Shown: positions 31,423 through 38,287 of the stretch, piece after piece | How the letters are laid out: every line of letters starts with the position of its first letter | Numbering within the stretch: position 1 is the stretch's first letter | Origin: Synergistota bacterium | Lineage (GTDB): Bacteria; Synergistota; Synergistia; Synergistales; Aminobacteriaceae | Reading direction: 5' to 3' | Assembly: GCA_022704435.1 (NCBI GenBank) | Contig: JAKJGK010000007.1 | Coordinates: 1-43,193 of the forward strand | DNA length: 43,193 nt | Made by a program: the position numbers and the translations under genes | Notes under the pieces: model-generated | Told to the model about the DNA's origin: nothing | The model's input: only the letters and a program-made list of their open reading frames with translations | Database searches by the model: none

Positions 31423-32529
31423 ATGGCTGAAGTCTATTTCGCGGACCTGCGCGCGCGCAACCGTCACGAGAGCATGACCGTCAAGGTCGGGAGGCTGGTC
31501 GAGCGCGCGGGGGTCGGGTCCATAGTGTCGGAGGGGGACCTGGTCGCTGTCAAGGTCCACTTCGGCGAGCGCGGCGGGGACGCCTACGTGAGCCCGGTGT
31601 TCGTCCGGCAGGTGGTCGACGCGGTCAAGGCGCGCGGCGGCAAGCCCTTCGTCACCGACACCAACACCCTGTACTCGGGCAGCCGCTCCAACTCGGTCGA
31701 TCACCTGACGACGGCGGTCGAGCACGGCTTCGACTACGCCGTGCTGGGGTGCCCGGTCATAATAGCGGATGGCCTCAGGAGCGGCTCGGTCGTCGACCTG
31801 CCCGGGGTCGGCGGATACTTCCGCCAGGTGCACGCCGCGGCGGACCTGGTGGCGTCGGACGCGATGGTCGTGGTCTCCCACTTCAAGGGGCACGAGATGG
31901 CCGGGTTCGGCGGAGCGGTGAAGAACCTGGCGATGGGGTGCGCGCCCGCGTCGGGCAAGCGCGACCAGCACTCGCTGCGCGCCACGGTGCACCGGGAGAA
32001 GTGCATCGGCTGCGGCCAGTGCGTGGAGGTCTGCCCGGTTCACGCCATCGAGCTCGTCGAGGGGCTGGCCCTGGTAGACCGCCCCCGGTGCATAGGCTGC
32101 GGCGAGTGTATGACCGTATGCCCGCAGAAGGCCATCGCCACGGGCAGCCGGGAGGACTTGCGCGAGTTCGTCGAGCGTCTGGCCGAGTACGCGACTGCTC
32201 TGACAGCGGCGAAGCGCGACAAGATGCTCTTCCTCAGCTTCGTGCTGCGGGTCACCCCGCACTGCGACTGCGTGCCGTGGAGCGACGCGGCGCTGGTCCC
32301 CGACCAGGGCATACTGGCCTCGCGGGACCCCGTGGCCCTGGACCAGGCCTGCTTCGACCTGGTGAAGAACGCCCGCGCCCTGCCGGGCAGCATGATCGAA
32401 TGCCCCTGCGGGCCGGGGGACGACAAGTTCGCGGCGGCCTGGCCAGACACGAGCGGGCTTCGCCAGCTGGAGTACGCGGAGGAGCTGGGGCTGGGCAGCC
32501 GCTCCTACACCCTGGTCCCGCTGGACTAG
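31423..32529 (+). CDS. DUF362 domain protein with two [4Fe-4S] ferredoxin motifs
   Basis: 368 residues. The N-terminal DUF362 part (AEVYFADLRARNR, VAVKVHFGERGG, VVVSHFKGHEMAGFGGAVKN) surrounds a two-cluster ferredoxin module: CIGCGQCVEVCP and CIGCGECMTVCP, residues about 192-240. The family is common in anaerobes and probably carries electrons for an unknown redox reaction. ATG 31423 is chosen (AGAGGAG 9 nt upstream). Two upstream in-frame starts at 31390 and 31417 are possible but less well spaced. The gene is divergent from umuDC and is followed by a hairpin. Confidence 0.88.
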   Translation: MAEVYFADLRARNRHESMTVKVGRLVERAGVGSIVSEGDLVAVKVHFGERGGDAYVSPVFVRQVVDAVKARGGKPFVTDTNTLYSGSRSNSVDHLTTAVEHGFDYAVLGCPVIIADGLRSGSVVDLPGVGGYFRQVHAAADLVASDAMVVVSHFKGHEMAGFGGAVKNLAMGCAPASGKRDQHSLRATVHREKCIGCGQCVEVCPVHAIELVEGLALVDRPRCIGCGECMTVCPQKAIATGSREDLREFVERLAEYATALTAAKRDKMLFLSFVLRVTPHCDCVPWSDAALVPDQGILASRDPVALDQACFDLVKNARALPGSMIECPCGPGDDKFAAAWPDTSGLRQLEYAEELGLGSRSYTLVPLD

Positions 32530-32533
32530 CCGC

Positions 32534-32571
32534 GGCGGGGCGGCCTCCTGCGCCAGAAGGGCCGCCCCGCC
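32534..32571 (+). terminator. GC-rich hairpin after the DUF362 gene
   Basis: A perfect 12-bp stem, GGCGGGGCGGCC (32534-32545) with GGCCGCCCCGCC (32560-32571), lies 4 nt past the stop codon. The following sequence CGTCTTCAC is only weakly T-rich, so it is an intrinsic terminator of reduced strength. Confidence 0.6.
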
Positions 32572-32645
32572 CGTCTTCACTCCCCGACCCTTCTGTGATA
32601 TGCTTTGCCGCGTTTCGACCATCGACAGGGCGGAGGAGCCGAAAA

Positions 32646-33932
32646 GTGAGCGCGTCTAAAGACAACTACTGGTCTTTGTTCAGGGACCCCAACTTCCCCC
32701 TCTACTTTGTGCTGACCCTGTCGTTCTTCATGACGATATTCTTCAGGGTGTCGGCATCCGTTATCATGCCGGTGGAGGCGGGGAGGCTCGGCATGAGCGC
32801 CTCCCTGGTCGGCTTTATATCCAGCGTCCACTTTTACGCCTACGCCTTGATGCAACCTATCTCGGGAGTCCTGCACGACCGCTTCGGCCCGGTGCGGGTG
32901 GTGTCGGCCGGCCTGCTGCTGACCGCGGCCTCCTGCCTGCTGCTCACGCTGGTCAGGACCCCCTTCACTCTCGGGGTGTGGCGGCTCGTGTCGGGGTTCG
33001 GAGTCTCGCCGATGTACTCCGCGACCCTGGTGTTCATAGCCTTCGCCTTCCCCCACGAGAGGTACACCTTCTACGCCGGGATAAACTTCGCGGTGTCGAA
33101 CCTGGGCGCGATGGTATCCGTCGCGCCCCTCGGCTTCGCCATGGACGAGTTCGGCATACCGGCCACCTTTGCGGTGCTGTCCGGCGTCAGTCTGGCGCTG
33201 GCGGCAGCGCTGTGGCTTAACGCTGAGCGAGACCCGCTCCGCGCCGTGACCGAGGGGCGAGGCAGGCCGATCTCCAGCCTGGTGGCCGGGGTATGGGGGG
33301 CGCTGCTGTTCGTGTTTCGCGAGAGGCGGGTAAGGGCCCTGATGATTTTCTGGACCGCGTCAGCGTCGTCGCTGCTGGTCTTCCAGGGGCTTTGGGGCGC
33401 GGCCTGGTTCGAGGTGGCCTTCGGGGTGCACCCGGCCTCCGCGCGGTTCTGGAGCTCGCTGATAAGCGTGGGGATGATGGTGGGCCCCCTGATGGCGGGA
33501 GGGGTGGTCCTGACGCCGGAGAGGCTGCCGAGGATCATTCGGAGTGTGATAACGGTGAACTCCTTCGCCTGGGTTCTGCTGCTGGCGGTGGTCTGGTTCG
33601 CCATGCCGGTGTGGGCCGGGGGCGTCGCCGCCCTGCTACTGGGCGCGATCACCGGGCTGAGGGGGATATTCGTGTTGGCGGGGGTCACCGCCCTGGCCCC
33701 GGAGGGGGAGAAGGGCGTGATATTCGGCGCGATGAACATGGTCGCGGTGCTGTCGTCGATCCTGTTCCAGTGGGGGACGGGAGTGGTCATCGACCTCTTC
33801 CCCGCGGAGCACCCTGGCGTCTACACCGCGGAGGGGTACTTCACGGCCTTCGTGCTGGTCACAGTGTCCGTGTTTCTGAGCATGCTTGCGTTCAGGCCCC
33901 TCGGGCTCGACCCGCTGAAGCCGGGGCGGTAG
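32646..33932 (+). CDS. Major facilitator superfamily transporter
   Basis: 428 residues with about 12 hydrophobic segments. The loop-2/3 signature GVLHDRFGPVRVV is the MFS G-x-x-x-D-R-x-G motif, followed by GVWRLVSGFGVSP in helix 4. A central basic loop (NAERDPLRAVTEGRGRP) separates the two halves. GTG 32646 is the start, with GGCGGAGGAG 7 nt upstream. The substrate cannot be predicted; sequence features are closer to nitrate/oxalate-type or sugar-acid permeases than to drug exporters, but this is weak. Confidence 0.9.
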   Translation: MSASKDNYWSLFRDPNFPLYFVLTLSFFMTIFFRVSASVIMPVEAGRLGMSASLVGFISSVHFYAYALMQPISGVLHDRFGPVRVVSAGLLLTAASCLLLTLVRTPFTLGVWRLVSGFGVSPMYSATLVFIAFAFPHERYTFYAGINFAVSNLGAMVSVAPLGFAMDEFGIPATFAVLSGVSLALAAALWLNAERDPLRAVTEGRGRPISSLVAGVWGALLFVFRERRVRALMIFWTASASSLLVFQGLWGAAWFEVAFGVHPASARFWSSLISVGMMVGPLMAGGVVLTPERLPRIIRSVITVNSFAWVLLLAVVWFAMPVWAGGVAALLLGAITGLRGIFVLAGVTALAPEGEKGVIFGAMNMVAVLSSILFQWGTGVVIDLFPAEHPGVYTAEGYFTAFVLVTVSVFLSMLAFRPLGLDPLKPGR

Positions 33933-33950
33933 CTGGAGCCTCCGCCCCGG
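33921..33950. terminator. Bidirectional hairpin between the converging MFS and HAD genes
   Basis: CCGGGGCGG (33921-33929) pairs with CCGCCCCGG (33942-33950). It covers the MFS stop codon and the 27-nt gap before the HAD gene end. Such a hairpin can serve both converging transcripts. Confidence 0.5.
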
Positions 33951-33959
33951 GACCTGGCA

Positions 33960-34700
33960 TCACAGCTTGGTCAGGGTGTCGAACCACCAGAAGAAGGCCT
34001 GCGGGTCCAGCTCGTCCGGCCCCCCCTTGATCAGGCAGTCCGCCTGCTGGAATACCCTGTCCTCCGCGCTGTCGCCCGGCGCGGGCAGGGCCACGCAGGT
34101 CATCCCGGCCCTCAGCGCCGCCTCCACCCCGAAGCGCGTGTCCTCGAAGACCAGCGCAGCGGCGGGGGCGACCCCCATCCGCCTGGCCGTCTCGAGGAAG
34201 ATGTCCGGCTCCGGCTTGCCGCGCTTCACCTCGGACGACGACACGATCATGGAGAAGCAGTCCCTTATGCCGATGGAGCGCAGGATCTCGTCGGCGATGT
34301 CCGAGTTGGAGCCGGTGGCCACCGCCATAGGAAGCTCCCTGGCCTGAAGCCCCTCCAGCACCGCCTTCATCGGAGGGTACAGGCGGCTGTTCTTCAGGGC
34401 CAGCGACCTGTAGATGGCGTTCTTCTCGTCGATCAGGCTCTGCACGTCGCAGTCGAGGTTGTAGTTCGCCCTGATGCGCCGGACCATCTCGGAGATGTCC
34501 CTTCCGACGAAGACCCTCTTGTCCTCCCGGGAGAACGACACGCCGCGGCGCGCCAGCAGCACCCTGTCGCTCTCGTAGTGGTTCTCCTCGCTGTCGATCA
34601 GCGTCCCGTCCAGGTCGAAAATCACGGCCCTGACCGCCTCGGGCGCGCTCTTGCGCAGCTCTCCGCCGCCGGCCAGGAACGCAATGGGCGTTGCTTTCAT
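33960..34700 (-). CDS. HAD-superfamily phosphatase (beta-phosphoglucomutase-like)
   Basis: 246 residues. Motif I is VIFDLDGTLIDSEENHY (Asp29 nucleophile, Asp31), motif II is VATGSNSD, the motif III lysine is in SSSEVKRGKPEPDIFL and motif IV is LVFEDTRFGVEAA. A helical C1 cap lies between motifs I and II. A 22-residue N-terminal extension precedes motif I. The start at 34700 has GGGAGGAGAG 9 nt upstream. It is a sugar-phosphate or small-metabolite phosphatase; it is divergent from the ornithine operon and no link to it is evident. Confidence 0.9.
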   Translation of the reverse strand: MKATPIAFLAGGGELRKSAPEAVRAVIFDLDGTLIDSEENHYESDRVLLARRGVSFSREDKRVFVGRDISEMVRRIRANYNLDCDVQSLIDEKNAIYRSLALKNSRLYPPMKAVLEGLQARELPMAVATGSNSDIADEILRSIGIRDCFSMIVSSSEVKRGKPEPDIFLETARRMGVAPAAALVFEDTRFGVEAALRAGMTCVALPAPGDSAEDRVFQQADCLIKGGPDELDPQAFFWWFDTLTKL

Positions 34701-34809
34701 GATGTAGTTCTCTCCTCCCGCACACTCTGGTCCCCGAGAATTTTAGCATATAATCCGCCGGTATCAATACGCCGGACCCCGCGTCCCGAATGCCGGCGGC
34801 GCGAGGATA

Positions 34810-34838
34810 TTTACCATGGCGGCCGCATAGTGTATAAT
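34810..34838 (+). promoter_or_regulatory. Promoter of the ornithine fermentation operon
   Basis: TTTACC (34810-34815), 17-bp spacer, TATAAT (34833-34838), in a sharply AT-rich island. It leaves a leader of about 165 nt before ord. Apart from the inverted repeat below, I see no further element in 34701-35012; in particular no B12 riboswitch is recognisable. Confidence 0.6.
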
Positions 34839-34847
34839 GAGTACAAT

Positions 34848-34875
34848 AAAAACAATATTATATATTATTGTTTTT
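34848..34875. promoter_or_regulatory. Perfect AT-rich inverted repeat in the ornithine-operon leader
   Basis: AAAAACAATA (34848-34857) and TATTGTTTTT (34866-34875) form a perfect 10-bp repeat around an 8-nt loop. It starts 9 bp after the -10 box. It could be a repressor operator at the transcription start, or a weak attenuator hairpin ending in T residues. Confidence 0.5.
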
Positions 34876-35012
34876 TCTGCGCACTAATAATGAACAGTAG
34901 TTCACAACATCTTTCTCTTTCTCTAATTATCCCTTGGCTTTATGATGGACGGTTATGAACTTGGACTGGGATGTCCTGCATCACCAATATCAGACGGGAG
35001 GTTCAAAGGAAA

Positions 35013-36059
35013 ATGAGACAAGCGCCGGTTAGGGTAATAATCTGGGGGCTCGGGGCCATGGGCAGAGGCATGGCCGACCTGATGCTCAAGAAGAAGGGTT
35101 TCGAGATCGTGGGAGTGGTGGCCCGCGGGGCCAAGCTCGGCAAGAGCATGTACGAGTTCCTTGAGACCCCCAGGGGCGACAGGCCGGACGTGCTGCTGAC
35201 CGCGGCCGAGGACACGATCAAGCCGGGCGCGGCGGACGTGGTGCTTCTCTGCACCGACTCGTTCGTCAAGGGCGCCTTCGACAAGATCAAGATGTGCGTC
35301 GAGAACGGCATAAACGTGGTGTCGAGCGCCGAGCAGATGGCCTACCCCAAGGCCGCCGAGCCGGAGCTGGCCGCGGAGATCGACCGCCTGGCCAAGCAGC
35401 ACGGGGTCACGGTGCTGGGCACGGGGATCAACCCGGGCCTCATCATGGACCTGCTGGTGGTCATCTTCACCGGCGCCTGCGAGAGGGTCGACCACGTGCT
35501 GTCGCGCCGCGTCAACAGCCTCAGCCCGTTCGGCCCCGCCGTCATGGAGGAGCAGGGGATCGGCATCACCGTGGACGAGTTCATCAGGAAGCGCGACGAG
35601 GGGCACCTGGCCGGCCACGTCGGGTTCGTCGAGTCGATCAACATGATCGCCGACGCGATGGGGTGGAAGGTCGACAGGGTCGAGCAGACGATGGAGCCCA
35701 TAGTCACCGAGGTCGACAGAAAGTCCCCGTACGGCTTCGCCAAGGCGGGGAACGTAGCCGGCTGCGCGATGAAGGGCTTCGGCTACGTGGACGGTGAGAT
35801 AAAGATCGAGATGGACCACCCGCAGCAGATCGAGCCGCAGCTCGCGGGCGTGGACACAGGCGACTACGTCGTCATCAAGGGCGTGCCGGAGGTCAACATG
35901 GCCAACAAGCCAGAGGTCCCCGGCGGAATCGGCACCATAGCGATGTGCGTGAACATGATCCCGCACGTGATCAACGCCCGCCCGGGGCTGAAGACGATGC
36001 TGGACCTGCCGGTGCCCCGCGCGATAATGGGCGACGTCCGGGAGATGATCGAGGAGTAG
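35013..36059 (+). CDS. ord: 2,4-diaminopentanoate dehydrogenase
   Basis: 348 residues. It oxidatively deaminates 2,4-diaminopentanoate to 2-amino-4-oxopentanoate with NAD(P)+, the third step of oxidative ornithine fermentation. A Rossmann motif IIWGLGAMGRGMA (residues 9-21) and a DapB-like layout (VSSAEQMAYP, GTGINPGLIMDLL) match the family; length and operon context are decisive. ATG 35013 is preferred (GGGAGGT 11 nt and AAGGA 4 nt upstream). ATG 34971 would add 14 residues without a good site. It is the first gene of the operon, and a terminator-like hairpin follows it. Confidence 0.93.
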   Translation: MRQAPVRVIIWGLGAMGRGMADLMLKKKGFEIVGVVARGAKLGKSMYEFLETPRGDRPDVLLTAAEDTIKPGAADVVLLCTDSFVKGAFDKIKMCVENGINVVSSAEQMAYPKAAEPELAAEIDRLAKQHGVTVLGTGINPGLIMDLLVVIFTGACERVDHVLSRRVNSLSPFGPAVMEEQGIGITVDEFIRKRDEGHLAGHVGFVESINMIADAMGWKVDRVEQTMEPIVTEVDRKSPYGFAKAGNVAGCAMKGFGYVDGEIKIEMDHPQQIEPQLAGVDTGDYVVIKGVPEVNMANKPEVPGGIGTIAMCVNMIPHVINARPGLKTMLDLPVPRAIMGDVREMIEE

Positions 36060-36088
36060 CCGCCGCGGCTCGCGTTCGACGCATGGGT

Positions 36089-36116
36089 GGCGCGCGGCCC
36101 GCTCGCGCGCCTTTTT
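36089..36116 (+). terminator. Intrinsic terminator/attenuator inside the ornithine operon
   Basis: An 8-bp GC stem, GGCGCGCG (36089-36096) with CGCGCGCC (36104-36111), is followed at once by TTTTT (36112-36116). It has textbook intrinsic-terminator form, placed 30 nt after ord and 23 nt before ortA. No promoter fits in the 23 nt after it, so readthrough must express the rest of the operon. Confidence 0.75.
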
Positions 36117-36138
36117 CGAAAGAAAGGGTGAATGCGGT

Positions 36139-36450
36139 ATGGAACGAGCGAAAAAGGGAGACTGGGTTCAGATCCGCCAGACGGTGCTGAGCCCCGGGGA
36201 GAGGGCGCCGCAGGTGCCGGAGGACACCAGGAAGGTCCCCCTGCTGCTCTGGGTGAAGGGGTTCGCGTGCGCGGACGCCGCCACGGGCGAGCAGGTGGAG
36301 ATCGAGACCGTCACCGGCAGGCGCACGAAGGGGGAGCTCTTCGCGGTCAACCCGCGCTACATCCACGACTTCGGCGACTTCGTGCCCGAGCTTCTTCAAA
36401 TGGACATGCAGTTGAAAAAACTTCTGGAGGAGGCGGGCCGCGATGACTAA
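36139..36450 (+). CDS. ortA: 2-amino-4-ketopentanoate thiolase, alpha subunit
   Basis: 103 residues, the small subunit of the PLP-dependent thiolase that splits 2-amino-4-oxopentanoate with CoA into alanine and acetyl-CoA. Family features: KKGDWVQIRQTVLSPGERAP at the N-terminus and GRRTKGELFAVNPRYIHDFG. The ribosome-binding site AAAGGGTGA precedes the ATG. Its end overlaps ortB by 8 nt, so the subunits are coupled. Confidence 0.93.
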   Translation: MERAKKGDWVQIRQTVLSPGERAPQVPEDTRKVPLLLWVKGFACADAATGEQVEIETVTGRRTKGELFAVNPRYIHDFGDFVPELLQMDMQLKKLLEEAGRDD

Positions 36451-37867
36451 GCTCGACATGTCCTACGCCGCGGTGATGGGGCGCAGGAACGAGATAATGA
36501 AGCAGGCGGTCGGGATCGACTACAGCGCCTTCGAGTCGGGCGGGATCGCCTTCGACTACGAGCGCATGATGCGGGAGGCCGGCTACACCCTCGAGGAGAT
36601 CCGCGAGATACAGTCGTCCACCGGGGTGGGAGACACTCCGATCCTCGAGCTCAAGAACCTGACGGCCCTGGCGCGCAAGTACGCCCCCAAGGGTAAGGGC
36701 GCGCGGATCTTCATAAAGGACGAGGCGGCCAACCCGTCCGGCAGCTTCAAGGCCAGGCGCGCCGCCAACGCCGTCTACCACGCAAAGCGCCACGGGTACA
36801 AGGGCGTCATAGCCGCAACCAGCGGCAACTACGGCGCCGCCGTGGCCTCCCAGGCCGCGATGAGAGGGCTCAAGTGCATAATAGTGCAGGAGTGCTACGA
36901 CAGCAGCATGACAGGGCAGCCCGAGATACTGGAGAAGCTGCGCGCCTGCGAGGCGTACGGGGCGGAGGTAGTGCAGCTCTCCGTCGGCCCGGAGCTGTTC
37001 TACACCTTCCTCGTGCTGCTTGAGGAGACCGGGTACTTCAACGCGTCGTTGTACACCCCGTTCGGAATCGCCGGGGTCGAGACCCTTGGCTACGAGCTGG
37101 TGGAGCAGTTCCGCGCCCGCACCGGCCGGGCACCCGACAAGGTGCTCATCACCCACGCGGGAGGCGGCAACGTCACCGGCACCGCGCGCGGCGTGCTCAA
37201 GGCCGGAGCGACCGACACGGAGATCGTCGGGGCCAGCGTGGACCTCTCGGGGCTGCACATGGCCTCGGACCACGATTTCAACCGCAAGTCCTTCACCACC
37301 GGCCACACCGGATTCGGCATCCCCTTCGCGACCTGGCCGGACCGGGCCGACGTGCCGCGCAACGCAGCGCGTCCCCTGCGCTACCTTGATCGTTACGTGC
37401 TTGTCAAACAGGGCGAGGTCTTCTATATCACAGAGGCCCTCGCGGTGCTCGAGGGTCTGGAGCGCGGCCCCGCGGGCAACACTTCGCTGACCGCCGCCTT
37501 CACCGTGGCTCAGGGTATGGACCAGGACCAGACCATTGTGGTTCAGGAGACCGAGTACACCGGCGCGGGCAAGCACCCCATGCCCCAGCTCTCCTTCGCG
37601 CGCAGCAACGGGATCGAGCTGCTGTTCGGGAACCCGGACGACGAGAAGCCGGGCACGAACATCATCTTCCCGAAGGACCCCTCGTTCATCAAGGTCCGCG
37701 ACTTCGACCTCGACAAGGCCAGGCACTCCTACATCCGCAACTGCGTGACCAACAACAAGCTCGAGAGCGTGTCTCCGGCGGACCTGAAGTTCCTCGCCGA
37801 GGACACCAAGTCCAGCGAGGACTACGTCAGGGGAGTGTTGAGGGAGCTCGGCACAGAGGTGAAATAG
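36443..37867 (+). CDS. ortB: 2-amino-4-ketopentanoate thiolase, beta subunit (PLP-dependent)
   Basis: 474 residues of the fold-type II PLP family (threonine-synthase-like). The Schiff-base Lys is K103 in NPSGSFKARRAANA. The phosphate-binding Gly loop is HAGGGNVTGTARG, and the SGNYGAAVASQAA segment contacts PLP. It acts with OrtA in the last carbon-cleaving step. The ATG lies within the end of ortA. Nothing is truncated. Confidence 0.94.
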   Translation: MTKLDMSYAAVMGRRNEIMKQAVGIDYSAFESGGIAFDYERMMREAGYTLEEIREIQSSTGVGDTPILELKNLTALARKYAPKGKGARIFIKDEAANPSGSFKARRAANAVYHAKRHGYKGVIAATSGNYGAAVASQAAMRGLKCIIVQECYDSSMTGQPEILEKLRACEAYGAEVVQLSVGPELFYTFLVLLEETGYFNASLYTPFGIAGVETLGYELVEQFRARTGRAPDKVLITHAGGGNVTGTARGVLKAGATDTEIVGASVDLSGLHMASDHDFNRKSFTTGHTGFGIPFATWPDRADVPRNAARPLRYLDRYVLVKQGEVFYITEALAVLEGLERGPAGNTSLTAAFTVAQGMDQDQTIVVQETEYTGAGKHPMPQLSFARSNGIELLFGNPDDEKPGTNIIFPKDPSFIKVRDFDLDKARHSYIRNCVTNNKLESVSPADLKFLAEDTKSSEDYVRGVLRELGTEVK

Positions 37868-37918
37868 CCGACGCCGCGAGGCGCGAACGACTTGAGAGGA
37901 CAGGAGGCTGTATAAAGG

Positions 37919-38287
37919 ATGAAACGCGCGGATGATTTCGAAAAGAGGCGTCAGCACCTCAAGGACCTGACCGATGCCGAACTCAAGGCCCGCTTCTGGG
38001 AGCTGGCGGACAAGATCGTGGCGCCGATGCTGGAGCTGGGCAGGACCCACACCACTCCGGCCGTCGAACGCAGCGTGCTGCTTCGCATGGGCTTCTCGAG
38101 CCTCGAGGTCAAGCCCATAGTCGAGGGGGTCATCCAGAGAGGGCTCATGGGCAAGGGGGCCGGCAACGTCGTCTGGCGGCTGTCGAAGAAGCTGGGCGTC
38201 TCTGTGCGCGAGGCGGGAGTGGCCCTGGCCGAGGGAAAGCACTGGGATGCGGTCGAGGAGATCTTCGGAAAGGGGTGCGCGTCATGA
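37919..38287 (+). CDS. oraS: D-ornithine 4,5-aminomutase, S (alpha) subunit
   Basis: 122 residues, the small subunit of the adenosylcobalamin- and PLP-dependent mutase that moves the terminal amino group of D-ornithine to C4. It begins MKRADDFEKRRQHLKDLTDA and contains RTHTTPAVERSVLLRMGFSS, typical of OraS. The stop overlaps the oraE start (ATGA). The leader between ortB and oraS is 51 nt and carries an AGGAGG about 15 nt before the start. Confidence 0.94.
   Translation: MKRADDFEKRRQHLKDLTDAELKARFWELADKIVAPMLELGRTHTTPAVERSVLLRMGFSSLEVKPIVEGVIQRGLMGKGAGNVVWRLSKKLGVSVREAGVALAEGKHWDAVEEIFGKGCAS

Noticed and set aside
31749-32645. A long N-terminal extension of the MFS transporter
   Set aside because: The upstream part overlaps the DUF362 gene in another frame and is non-protein-like; GTG 32646 has a good ribosome-binding site.
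34701-35012. Cobalamin riboswitch before the B12-dependent ornithine operon
   Set aside because: The leader is short and AT-rich and shows none of the conserved B12-box sequence; only a simple inverted repeat is present.
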